Below are positions 44,038 through 52,270 of a stretch of DNA of 59,056 bases, piece after piece. The translations under genes were made by a program, and so were the position numbers. The stretch is from positions 1 to 59,056 of the forward strand of contig JAWLGU010000019.1 in assembly GCA_041690675.1 (NCBI GenBank). Direction: 5' to 3'. The stretch is from UBA7803 sp041690675 (GTDB taxonomy: Bacteria > Pseudomonadota > Gammaproteobacteria > Pseudomonadales > Azotimanducaceae). The notes beneath the pieces were generated by a model. It did no database searches. It was not told the DNA's origin and saw nothing but the letters and a program-made list of their open reading frames with translations. Position 1 is the stretch's first letter, and each line of letters opens with the position of its first letter.

Positions 44038-45083
44038 GCACGGTGCCTCATGAGCTGGTCCATCAGCACCAGCGCCACCATGGCCTCGGCGATGGGGACG
44101 GCCCGGATGCCGACGCAGGGGTCGTGGCGGCCCTTGGTCACCACCTCCACCTCGTTGCCGTGCACGTCGATGGAACGGCCCGGCGTGGTGAGGCTCGAGG
44201 TGGGCTTCAGCGCGATCTTCACCCGCAGATCCTGGCCGCTGCTGATGCCCCCCAGCACGCCGCCGGCGTGATTGCTGAGGAAACCGGACGCGGTGATCTC
44301 GTCCCGGTGCTCCGTGCCTCGCTGGGCCACCACGTCGAAGCCATCGCCGATCCCGACCCCCTTCACCGCGTTGATGCTCATGAGCGCTGCCGCCAGCTCT
44401 GCGTCCAACTTGCCGAACACCGGCTCGCCGAGGCCCACGGGCATCCCGCTCACCGCCACCGACACCTCGGCGCCGATGGAGTCGCCGTCGCGCCGCAATT
44501 CGTCGATAAGCGCCGCGATCTCGTGCACCCGGCCCGGATCCGGAGAGAAGAAGGCGTTGTCGTCCACGCCATCGAGATCCCTCACGTCCAGGCGGATGTT
44601 GCCGATGGCGGAGAGATAGCCGCGGATGCGCACCCCGGCGTGCTCCAGCAGATACTTGCGGGCGATTCCCGCGGCCGCCACCCGCATGGCGGTCTCTCGG
44701 GCCGAGGCGCGCCCGCCGCCCCGGTAGTCCCGCACCCCGTACTTCAACTGGTACGTATAATCTGCATGAGAAGGTCGATATATATCTTTGATATTGCTGT
44801 AGTCCTTGCTCTTCTGATCGACATTCTCGATCACCAGTCCGATGGTGGTTCCGGTGGTGACGCCCTCGAACACCCCGGACAGGATCCGCACCCGGTCCGG
44901 TTCGTTGCGTTGTGTCGTGTACTTCGACTGCCCGGGTCGCCTGCGGTCCAGGTCCCGCTGCAGATCCGCCTCCGAGAGCGCGAGCCCCGGCGGGCAGCCG
45001 TCCACCACGGCACCGAGCGCGGGGCCGTGGCTCTCGCCGAAGGTGGTCACTCTGAAGAGTTGGCCGAAGGTGTTTCCTGCCAT
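44019..45083 (-). CDS. aroC: Chorismate synthase
   Basis: It converts EPSP to chorismate using reduced FMN, the last common aromatic step. Of 354 residues, the signatures are FGESHGPALGAVVDGCPPG (near 15), RRPGQSKYTTQRNEPD, RGGGRASARETAMRVAAAG (near 125) and the C-terminal GRHDPCVGIRAVPIAEAM. A short segment encoding KDYSNIKDIYRPSHADYTY is strikingly AT-rich (44745-44815) and uses codons such as ATA and CGA that are rare elsewhere here. Downstream of prmB by eight bases, as in E. coli. Confidence 0.96.
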   Translation of the reverse strand: MAGNTFGQLFRVTTFGESHGPALGAVVDGCPPGLALSEADLQRDLDRRRPGQSKYTTQRNEPDRVRILSGVFEGVTTGTTIGLVIENVDQKSKDYSNIKDIYRPSHADYTYQLKYGVRDYRGGGRASARETAMRVAAAGIARKYLLEHAGVRIRGYLSAIGNIRLDVRDLDGVDDNAFFSPDPGRVHEIAALIDELRRDGDSIGAEVSVAVSGMPVGLGEPVFGKLDAELAAALMSINAVKGVGIGDGFDVVAQRGTEHRDEITASGFLSNHAGGVLGGISSGQDLRVKIALKPTSSLTTPGRSIDVHGNEVEVVTKGRHDPCVGIRAVPIAEAMVALVLMDQLMRHRAQVPSA

Positions 45084-45091
45084 GGCACGAG

Positions 45092-45976
45092 CTACCGGAA
45101 AGAGCGAGGGCGAAGTATATCGCCAGATACCGGCAGAAGGATGAACACCCCTTCGCCACCGTCCTCCAGCTCCGGCCAGATGAACTCCGTTCGGGGAAAG
45201 CGGCGCACCAGCGCCGGGGCGCTGGCCCCGACCTCGCAGACGAAGGTGCCGCCCGGTGCCAGCCGGTCGGGCAGCGCCTCCAGTATCCGCGCCACCAGGT
45301 CGAGACCATCCGGGCCCCCCGCCAACCCGAGCTCCGGCTCGTGCCGGTATTCCGGGGGCAGGCTGGCCATGTCCACCGCATCCACGTAAGGCGGATTGGA
45401 GAGGATGAGATCCCAGCGGGCCGGGGGCAGCGACTCGAACAGATCCGACTGGTGGACCCGCACCCGCTCCTCGAGCCCATGCAGCGCCACGTTGCGGCGG
45501 GCCAGCTCCACCGCCTGGGGATCCACGTCCGCCAGGTCCACCCGCGCCTCCGGGAAGGCAACGGCGGCCGCGATGCCGATGCAGCCGCTGCCGCAGCACA
45601 GGTCCAGCACCGTGGCGGGATCCCGCTTGAGCCAGGGCCGCAGACGGCGGCGCAGCATGGGACCGATTGGCGAGCGCGGGATCACCACGCCCGGCTCGAC
45701 GAGGAACTCCAGCCCGGCGAAGCGCCAGCGGCCGAGCAGGTAGGCCACCGGAACGCGATCGTCGATGCGACGTTGCGCCAGCGATGACAGCTCCGCCAAC
45801 TGCTCCGGGGTGAGGGCCTGCTGCAGCACAGCGCGGTCGTCAGGCAGCCCGCTCACCCCCAGCACCAGCGCCACCGCCTCGTCCCAGGCATTGTCGGTGC
45901 CATGGCCGAAAGCCAGTCCGGCGGCGTCGAACCGTGCCGCCAGCTCCTCAATGACTTCCCCCGCCGTCCTCGTCAC
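45092..45976 (-). CDS. prmB: Ribosomal protein uL3 N5-glutamine methyltransferase
   Basis: A SAM-dependent methyltransferase of the HemK/PrmC group that modifies a Gln of ribosomal protein uL3, of 294 residues. It has an N-terminal helical domain, FLVEPGVVIPRSPI, SAM motif VLDLCCGSGCIGIAAA (near 123) and catalytic NPPY (near 190, LILSNPPYVD). IPRSP in place of the PRPET typical of PrmC points to PrmB. Order prmB-aroC is conserved. Confidence 0.93.
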   Translation of the reverse strand: MTRTAGEVIEELAARFDAAGLAFGHGTDNAWDEAVALVLGVSGLPDDRAVLQQALTPEQLAELSSLAQRRIDDRVPVAYLLGRWRFAGLEFLVEPGVVIPRSPIGPMLRRRLRPWLKRDPATVLDLCCGSGCIGIAAAVAFPEARVDLADVDPQAVELARRNVALHGLEERVRVHQSDLFESLPPARWDLILSNPPYVDAVDMASLPPEYRHEPELGLAGGPDGLDLVARILEALPDRLAPGGTFVCEVGASAPALVRRFPRTEFIWPELEDGGEGVFILLPVSGDILRPRSFR

Positions 45977-45991
45977 GCCGGTCTCGCTCCG

Positions 45992-46939
45992 CTACGGCAG
46001 CGCCTCGAGCACCACCAGCTCCACTCTGGAGACCGGCGAGCCCGGACGCGGCAGTAGAGGACCGGCGCCGAACCCATGCAGTGTGGGCAGCGCGGCGGAT
46101 TCACCGCGGGCGGCGGCGGCGACGATGAGCTGAACCGCGGATTCGGCGCAACGCCGGGAGGCGGACAGCAGCGCCTCCACCGGCCCGGTGCCCCCCAGGT
46201 GACAGACCAGATAGACGTCCTGCCCCGAGAACGCCTCGAGAGCGGGCGCCAGGGCCGCGAGGGTCGCTCGTGCCGTCTGCCGGAAGCTGCCATCCCGCTG
46301 CGGCACCACGCCGTCGACGATGGCCCAGCCGCTCTCCCCCAGGCGGTTACCCAGCAGCGCGTTGGCGGAGAGTCCCGTTCCGTCCTGAGGATCCAGCACC
46401 TGGAGGCGGGCGTACACCCGGCCGTTGCCCCGCTCCACCGCGTAGAGCGACGCCAGCCGTCCCTGCCATTCCCAGGCAGCGTACTGCTGGGTGCGGTCCA
46501 GTCCGTAGAGGATGGCCTGCTGGAAGATCTGATTCGCCCAATCGTTGCTGCGGCCACAATCGCGGCCCTGACAACCGAACAGCAGATCGCCGCCCAGCTC
46601 GTCTCGGTAATGCTGCATCACGTCCGCAACGGACGCGCCTTCCGGCATCAGGTAGGTTGCCCATTCCACCGAGGCGTCCAGTTCGAGCTTCTCCTGGACT
46701 CGCAGGTCCCGGCGGATCCGGTCGATCCGGCTCAGCACCAGCGCCCGGGGCCGTACCTCGTCGTCCAGCTCCCGGGCCACCAGAGACGATCGCGGAAAGG
46801 GTTCCACTGCGTAGGGATCCGAGCGTTCCATCGCCTCCTGCCCGGCCGTGGGCGGCCAGCCGGCCACGGCGGTCAGGGTCAGGACGAGGACCCTCCCCGC
46901 GACGCGCCAGAACCCACGCGATGCGCCCCGAGGCCTCAT
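45992..46939 (-). CDS. DUF4892 domain-containing exported protein
   Basis: It has 315 residues. The N-terminal signal peptide (RGFWRVAGRVLVLTLTAVAG) has a probable cut near residues 30-35, so it is likely periplasmic or surface associated. The DUF4892 part includes ELGGDLLFGCQGRDCGRSND and the following WANQIFQQAILYGLDR, with two cysteines that may pair. The C-terminal ~110 residues have a TonB/OmpA-like small alpha-beta look, unconfirmed. Function unknown. The start overlaps the gpsA stop (ATGA). Confidence 0.78.
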   Translation of the reverse strand: MRPRGASRGFWRVAGRVLVLTLTAVAGWPPTAGQEAMERSDPYAVEPFPRSSLVARELDDEVRPRALVLSRIDRIRRDLRVQEKLELDASVEWATYLMPEGASVADVMQHYRDELGGDLLFGCQGRDCGRSNDWANQIFQQAILYGLDRTQQYAAWEWQGRLASLYAVERGNGRVYARLQVLDPQDGTGLSANALLGNRLGESGWAIVDGVVPQRDGSFRQTARATLAALAPALEAFSGQDVYLVCHLGGTGPVEALLSASRRCAESAVQLIVAAAARGESAALPTLHGFGAGPLLPRPGSPVSRVELVVLEALP

Positions 46940-47976
46940 CCCGCGGCGCCGTCCGCGCCGCGCGGCCGCGCGAACTCCACGTCCACGGGCTGGCCGCCGG
47001 TCATCAGCTCCCGCACCACCGCCTCCAGCGCTTCACCCTGGAACAGCACCCGATGCAGCCCCGTGGCCAGAGGCATGTAGACGTCCAGCTCGCGCGCCCG
47101 CTCGTAGACTACCTTCAGGGTGTTCACCCCTTCCGCCAGCTTGCCGAGATCGTCCAGGGCCTGATCCAGCGAGAGCCCGTGTGCCAGCTTGTAGCCGAGC
47201 TGAAAGTTGCGGCTTAGCGGCGAGGTGCAGGTCACCAGCAGGTCGCCCACTCCGGCCAGTCCCAGAAAGGTGAACGGGTTGGCGCCGAGGGATACGGCGA
47301 ACCGGCTCATCTCGGCGAGACTGCGGGTGACCAGCATGGCGATGGTGTTCTGCCCCACGTTCAGACCACTCGCGAGACCGCAGACGATGGCGTAGATGTT
47401 CTTGAGCGCTCCGGCCAGCTCCACCCCGTACAGGTCGCTGTTGTCGTAGACCCGGAAGGTCTCGCTCTTCAGCACCGCGCGTACGGCCTCACACACGCCG
47501 GGATCACGGCTCGCCACTACGGTGCCGGTGTAGTGGCGGTCGGCGATCTCCTCGGCCAGATTCGGCCCTGACAACACACCGATCCGCGCAGTGGGCAGCA
47601 GCTCCTCGAGGATCTGGCTCATGAGCAGAAATCCGGCACCACCGCTGTGGCGCTCGATGCCCTTGGTGGCGCTGATCACCACGTCGCCGCTGTCGGTATG
47701 ACGCGCGAGCTGCTCGGAGACCTCGCGGAACGAGGCGCTGGGCACGGTCATGAAGATCACGGAGCTGCGTTCCAGGGCACCGGCCAGGTCCGCCGTGGGC
47801 TGCACCAGAGCTTCCAGCGCGTGCCCCGGCAGGTAGCGCCGGTTCTCCCCATGGGCCAGACAATCCGCCACCTGGCGCTCGTCGCGCATCCACAGGTGCG
47901 TCGCGTAACCGTTGCTCGCAGCGATGTTGGCTATGGCGGTACCGAAGTTGCCGCCGCCGATGATGGCCACCTCCAT
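46936..47976 (-). CDS. gpsA: Glycerol-3-phosphate dehydrogenase [NAD(P)+]
   Basis: It reduces dihydroxyacetone phosphate to sn-glycerol-3-phosphate for phospholipid synthesis. Of 346 residues, the nucleotide motif is AIIGGGNFGTAIA (4-16). ATKGIERHSGG and GALKNIYAIVCGLASGLNVG contain the catalytic lysines. The C-terminal domain is typical. ATG 47976 is preferred; TTG 47985 would add three residues. It lies 19 bases after htpG. Confidence 0.95.
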   Translation of the reverse strand: MEVAIIGGGNFGTAIANIAASNGYATHLWMRDERQVADCLAHGENRRYLPGHALEALVQPTADLAGALERSSVIFMTVPSASFREVSEQLARHTDSGDVVISATKGIERHSGGAGFLLMSQILEELLPTARIGVLSGPNLAEEIADRHYTGTVVASRDPGVCEAVRAVLKSETFRVYDNSDLYGVELAGALKNIYAIVCGLASGLNVGQNTIAMLVTRSLAEMSRFAVSLGANPFTFLGLAGVGDLLVTCTSPLSRNFQLGYKLAHGLSLDQALDDLGKLAEGVNTLKVVYERARELDVYMPLATGLHRVLFQGEALEAVVRELMTGGQPVDVEFARPRGADGAAG

Positions 47977-47995
47977 GAGGTGCAATGCTACCCGG

Positions 47996-49894
47996 TTACG
48001 CCGAGAGAAGCTCCAGCAACAGTCGGTTCATGCGCTCCACGTACGCCGGCGCGTCCGCCAGCGGCGCGCCTCCGGCGAGGCTGGCCTGATCGAACAGCAC
48101 CAGCACCAGCTCGGCGAAGCGGTCCTCGTCCGCCTCCGCCGCGAGCCGTTGCACCAGGGGATGCTCCGCGTTGTACTCGAACTGCGGCTTGCTCTCGGGC
48201 AGCGACTGCCCCGCCACCTGCATGATGCGCCGCATCTGCGGCCCCAGCGCGTACTCGCCCAGCACCAGGCACGCGGGCGAAGACTTCAGCCGCTTGCTGG
48301 GGCTCACCTTCTCCACCCGGTCTCCGAGCACACGGGCAATGCGCTCGGTCAGGGCGTCGTCGGCGGATTCCTCTTCCTTGTCGTCCTCCTTCGCTTCGCC
48401 CGGCAGGGTGAGGTCCGCGCGTGTCACGTCCTGGAACTTCTTGCCCTGGTACTCGGACAGGTTGGCCATCATCCACTCGTCGATGCGGTGGTGCAGCAAC
48501 AGCACCTCGATGCCGCGCTCCTTGAGCACCTCCAGGTGCGGGCTGTTGACGGCGGTCTCGTAAGAATTCCCCACCAGGTAATAGATGCTGTCCTGACCCT
48601 CCACCATGCGCTCGAGGTAGTCGTCGAGCGCCACCCGCTCCTTGCTGCCCTGGGCGGGTTCACGGGTAGACGAGAAGCGCAGCAGCTTGGCGATGGCTTC
48701 GCGGTTGGCGAAGTCTTCTCCGGTGCCTTCCTTCAGCACCTCGCCAAACTCATCCCAGAAGGCCCCGTACTCGTCGGGCTGCTTGCTGGCCAGGGTCTGC
48801 AGCATGGACAGGGCCCGCTTGGTCAACGCCGAGCGGATGGTCCCCACCCGTTCGTCCTGCTGCAGGATCTCCCGGGAGACGTTCAGCGGCAGGTCGTTGC
48901 TGTCCACCACGCCCTTGACGAAGCGAAGGTACAGGGGCAGGAACTGCTCCGCGTCGTCCATGATGAACACACGCTGGATGTACAGCTTGAGTCCCCGGGG
49001 CGCGTCACGGTTCCACAGGTCGAACGGCGCGCGCTTGGGCACGTACAGGAGGCTCGTGTACTCGAGCTTGCCCTCCACCTTGTTGTGGCTCCAGGTGAGG
49101 GGTTCCTCGAAGTCGTGGGAGACGTGCTTGTAGAACTCCTTGTACTCGTCGTCCGAGATCTCCGTGCGCGCTCGGGTCCACAGCGCCTTGGCGGAGTTCA
49201 CCGTCTCGAGCTGGTCCTCCGGGGCCCCCTCGGCGCTTTCCTTCGGCATCCGTACCGGCACGCCGATGTGGTCCGAGTAACGGCGCACGATGCTGCGCAG
49301 CCGGTAGCCGTCGGCGAACTCCTTGGCGTCCTCGGTCAGGTGCAGAATCACCCGGGTACCGCGCGGCAGCGCTCCGGCGTCCTCCACGGTGAAGCTGTCC
49401 TCACCCCGGGATACCCAGCGGGTGCCCTCATCGGAGCCGGCCGCCCGGGTGAGCACCTCCACTTCCTTCGCCACCATGAACGCGCTGTAGAAGCCCACGC
49501 CGAACTGGCCGACGAGGGCGGCGTCCTTCTTCTGATCACCGCTGAGCTTCGCCAGGAATTCGGCAGTGCCGGAGCGCGCGATGGTGCCCAGGTGGTCGAT
49601 CACCTCCTGGCGACTCATGCCGATCCCGTTGTCGGCCACGGTGATGGTGCCGGCGTCCTTGTCGTAGTGCAGCGTGATGGCGTAATCGGCGTCGTCGGCC
49701 ACCAGCTCCGGCTGCTCGATGGCCCGGAAGCGAAGCTTGTCGATGGCGTCGGAGGCGTTGGAGATGAGCTCGCGGAGGAAGATCTCTCTGTTGGAATACA
49801 GAGAGTGGATCATCAGCTTGAGGAGCTGCCTGGCCTCGGTCTGGAAGCCGTAGGTTTCGCTGGAGCCCGTCTGGGCCTTGTTCTGCTTCGCCAT
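47996..49894 (-). CDS. htpG: Chaperone HtpG (bacterial Hsp90)
   Basis: A homodimeric ATP-dependent chaperone of 632 residues. The GHKL ATPase motifs are ELISNASDAIDKLRF (near 33), VADNGIGM (near 84) and GQFGVGFYSAFMVA (near 125). The middle domain has the catalytic Arg in LNVSREILQQD (near 340), and the C-terminal dimerisation domain is present. A near-consensus sigma32 promoter lies about 175 bases upstream. Probably cotranscribed with gpsA downstream. Confidence 0.97.
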   Translation of the reverse strand: MAKQNKAQTGSSETYGFQTEARQLLKLMIHSLYSNREIFLRELISNASDAIDKLRFRAIEQPELVADDADYAITLHYDKDAGTITVADNGIGMSRQEVIDHLGTIARSGTAEFLAKLSGDQKKDAALVGQFGVGFYSAFMVAKEVEVLTRAAGSDEGTRWVSRGEDSFTVEDAGALPRGTRVILHLTEDAKEFADGYRLRSIVRRYSDHIGVPVRMPKESAEGAPEDQLETVNSAKALWTRARTEISDDEYKEFYKHVSHDFEEPLTWSHNKVEGKLEYTSLLYVPKRAPFDLWNRDAPRGLKLYIQRVFIMDDAEQFLPLYLRFVKGVVDSNDLPLNVSREILQQDERVGTIRSALTKRALSMLQTLASKQPDEYGAFWDEFGEVLKEGTGEDFANREAIAKLLRFSSTREPAQGSKERVALDDYLERMVEGQDSIYYLVGNSYETAVNSPHLEVLKERGIEVLLLHHRIDEWMMANLSEYQGKKFQDVTRADLTLPGEAKEDDKEEESADDALTERIARVLGDRVEKVSPSKRLKSSPACLVLGEYALGPQMRRIMQVAGQSLPESKPQFEYNAEHPLVQRLAAEADEDRFAELVLVLFDQASLAGGAPLADAPAYVERMNRLLLELLSA

Positions 49895-50069
49895 GATCGA
49901 TTATCCCCGGCTCGTACCCTGTTGCTGTCTGTCTATCTCGAACCTGACGGGTGTTCGGATACCGCCGCGTCCGGCGCTGGAGAACGAATCCTGGGACCCG
50001 GCTCAGCCGCTCCGCGGTTCCCTCGCTTGGCGGAGTCGTCGCATTTCCGCTGGTTCGTCGACCACCAGA
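49895..50069 (-). other. Long 5' leader region of htpG
   Basis: If transcription starts at the sigma32 promoter at 50070-50098, htpG has a leader of about 165 bases. I see no convincing coding sequence, tRNA or known RNA thermometer consensus in it. The segment 50099-50197 behind sucD holds a GGCTGGA/TCCAGCC stem around the sucD stop (50183-50209) and the palindrome GATTCCGGAATC. Confidence 0.45.
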
Positions 50070-50098
50070 AACTTGGGGACGGGCTGGCGATTTTCAAG
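50070..50098 (-). promoter_or_regulatory. Heat-shock (sigma32) promoter of htpG
   Basis: CTTGAAA (50092-50098), 13-base spacer, CCCCAAGTT (50070-50078) on the minus strand. The -35 half is a perfect match to the E. coli sigma32 consensus, the -10 half nearly so, and the spacing is optimal. htpG is a classical sigma32 gene. Confidence 0.85.
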
Positions 50099-50197
50099 GC
50101 CATGGCGAGCCGAATCCGAGCACGCGGGGGCCGCCAACGACGCGGCAATCTTCGACATGCCCCCGACGCGATTCCGGAATCAGGCTGGACCCAAAAA

Positions 50198-51073
50198 TCA
50201 GCTCCAGCCCGTCACCTCGGCCAAGGCGTCACCAATGTCGGCGAGGCTCTCGACCGTCCGCACGCCAGCCGCTTCCAGCGCCGCGAACTTCTCCTTCGCG
50301 GTGCCCTTGCCGCCGGCGATGATCGCCCCGGCGTGGCCCATGCGCTTGCCGGGCGGCGCCGTGACCCCGGCGATGTAGCCCACCACCGGCTTGGTGACGT
50401 TGCTCTTGATGAATTCCGCCGCCTCTTCCTCGGCGGTGCCGCCGATCTCCCCCACCATGACGATGGCTTCGGTGCCCGGGTCGTTCTGCAGCAGCTCCAG
50501 AATGTCGATGAAGTGGCTGCCGGGAATGGGGTCGCCGCCGATGCCCACGCAGGTGCTCTGGCCGTAGCCGCGGTCCGTGGTCTGCTTCACCGCCTCGTAG
50601 GTCAGGGTCCCGGACCGGGAGACGATGCCGACCTTGCCCGGCAGGTGTATCTCTCCCGGCATGATCCCGATCTTGCACTCGCCGGGGGTGATGACGCCGG
50701 GGCAGTTCGGGCCCACCAGGCGGGCGTCGGTGGCGTCGATGGCCGCCTTCACGTAGAGCATATCCAGGGTGGGGATGCCTTCGGTGATGCACACCACCAG
50801 CTCGATCCCTGCGTCCACCGCCTCGAGGATCGAATCCTTGCAGAACGGCGCCGGCACGTAGATCACCGAAGCGGTGGCGCCCGTGGCGTCCACGGCCTGT
50901 TTCACGGTGTCGAACACCGGCAGGCCCAAGTGCTCGCTGCCGCCCTTGCCAGGCGTCACGCCGCCCACCAGCTTGGTGCCGTACTTCAGTGCCTGCTCGC
51001 TGTGCAGGGTGCCCTGGGATCCGGTGAATCCCTGGCAGATGACCTTGGTGTTCTTGTCGACCAGAATGCTCAT
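50198..51073 (-). CDS. sucD: Succinyl-CoA synthetase alpha subunit
   Basis: It forms succinate and nucleoside triphosphate from succinyl-CoA with SucC. Of 291 residues, CoA-binding GFTGSQGTLHSEQAL lies near the N-terminus. The phosphorylated His247 is in RMGHAGAIIAGGKG. The start overlaps the sucC stop (ATGA). Last gene of the TCA operon. Confidence 0.97.
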   Translation of the reverse strand: MSILVDKNTKVICQGFTGSQGTLHSEQALKYGTKLVGGVTPGKGGSEHLGLPVFDTVKQAVDATGATASVIYVPAPFCKDSILEAVDAGIELVVCITEGIPTLDMLYVKAAIDATDARLVGPNCPGVITPGECKIGIMPGEIHLPGKVGIVSRSGTLTYEAVKQTTDRGYGQSTCVGIGGDPIPGSHFIDILELLQNDPGTEAIVMVGEIGGTAEEEAAEFIKSNVTKPVVGYIAGVTAPPGKRMGHAGAIIAGGKGTAKEKFAALEAAGVRTVESLADIGDALAEVTGWS

Positions 51074-52254
51074 GCTCTACCCCCTGCTACTTCGCCGCCG
51101 GCGGCCTTGACGGCCTGCTCCGCGGCATCGGAGAGACTCCTGGCAGCGATGATGTTCAAGCCGCTCTCGGCCAGACGCGCCCGGCCCTGCTCAGCGTTGT
51201 TGCCCTCGAAGCGCACCACCACGGGAACTTCCACCCCCACTTCCTCCACGGCACCGATGATGCCGTCGGCGATGGTGGCGCAGCTGACGATGCCGCCGAA
51301 GATGTTGATCAGCACCGCTTTGACGTTGTGGTCCGAGAGGATGATCTTGAACGCTTCGGCCACGGTCTCCCGGGTGGCGCCACCCCCGACGTCCAGGAAG
51401 TTGGCGGGATTGCCTCCCTTGGTCTTCACCAGGTCCATGGTGCCCATGGCCAGGCCCGCGCCGTTGACCATGCAGCCGATGTTGCCGTCCAGGGCCACGT
51501 AGTTCAGGTTGAATGCCGCCGCCTGGGCCTCACGCGGGTCCTCCTGGCTGGGATCGTGCATCTCGGCCAGGCGCTTCTGCCGGTACAGGGCGTTATTGTC
51601 GATGTTCACCTTGGCATCGAGGCAGTGCAGGTTGCCTTCGGTGGTGATGACCAGGGGGTTGATCTCCAGCAGGGAGCAGTCCAGATCCTCGAACAGCTTC
51701 GCCAGGCCCATGAAGAGGTTCGTGAACTGCTTGATCTGATCCCCTTTCAGGCCCAGGTCGAAAGCCAGCTGGCGGCCCTGATAGGGCTGCGGCCCCACGT
51801 AGGGATTGATGGTGGCTCGAAGGATCTTATCCGGTGTTTCCTCGGCCACTTTCTCGATCTCCACGCCCCCCTCGGTGGAGGCCATGAACACCACCCGGCG
51901 GCTGCCCCGGTCCACCACTGCTCCGAGGTACAGCTCGGTATCGATGTCCGTGCAGCTCTCCACGTAGATCTTGCTCACCGGCTGACCGTTCTCGTCGGTC
52001 TGGAAGGTCACCAGGTTCTTGCCGATCCACTTCTCGGCGAAGGCGCGCACCTCGTCGGTGCTGTCGGCGAGCTTCACCCCGCCGGCCTTGCCGCGGCCGC
52101 CCGCGTGCACCTGCACCTTGACCACCCAGCGGTCGCCGCCAATCTTCTTCGCCGCGTCCACCGCCTCGTCGGCGGTATCCACCGCGTGCCCCTCGGAGAC
52201 CGGCAAGCCGTACTCCTTGAACAGGCTCTTCGCCTGGTACTCGTGTAAGTTCAT
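51070..52254 (-). CDS. sucC: Succinyl-CoA synthetase beta subunit (ADP-forming type)
   Basis: ATP-grasp subunit of 394 residues. It begins MNLHEYQAKSLFKEYGLPVS. VKVQVHAGGRGKAGGVK (near 46-62) is the nucleotide loop, and LEINPLVIT and GGIVSCATIADGII are family motifs. The start at 52254 is fixed by homology; the longer open frame lies in lpd. It is 16 bases after lpd. Confidence 0.97.
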   Translation of the reverse strand: MNLHEYQAKSLFKEYGLPVSEGHAVDTADEAVDAAKKIGGDRWVVKVQVHAGGRGKAGGVKLADSTDEVRAFAEKWIGKNLVTFQTDENGQPVSKIYVESCTDIDTELYLGAVVDRGSRRVVFMASTEGGVEIEKVAEETPDKILRATINPYVGPQPYQGRQLAFDLGLKGDQIKQFTNLFMGLAKLFEDLDCSLLEINPLVITTEGNLHCLDAKVNIDNNALYRQKRLAEMHDPSQEDPREAQAAAFNLNYVALDGNIGCMVNGAGLAMGTMDLVKTKGGNPANFLDVGGGATRETVAEAFKIILSDHNVKAVLINIFGGIVSCATIADGIIGAVEEVGVEVPVVVRFEGNNAEQGRARLAESGLNIIAARSLSDAAEQAVKAAGGEVAGGRA

Positions 52255-52270
52255 GTGGTTCCCGTTTCTA

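Noticed and set aside
44756..44761. Perfect TATAAT box inside aroC (plus strand)
   Set aside because: No -35 element at 16-18 bases and no gene downstream in that direction except the end of aroC antisense; probably chance within the AT-rich codon island.
47912..51502. Very long plus-strand open frame (about 1200 codons)
   Set aside because: It is antisense to htpG, sucD and sucC, which have full family signatures. Long antisense frames are expected at this GC content and third-position bias.
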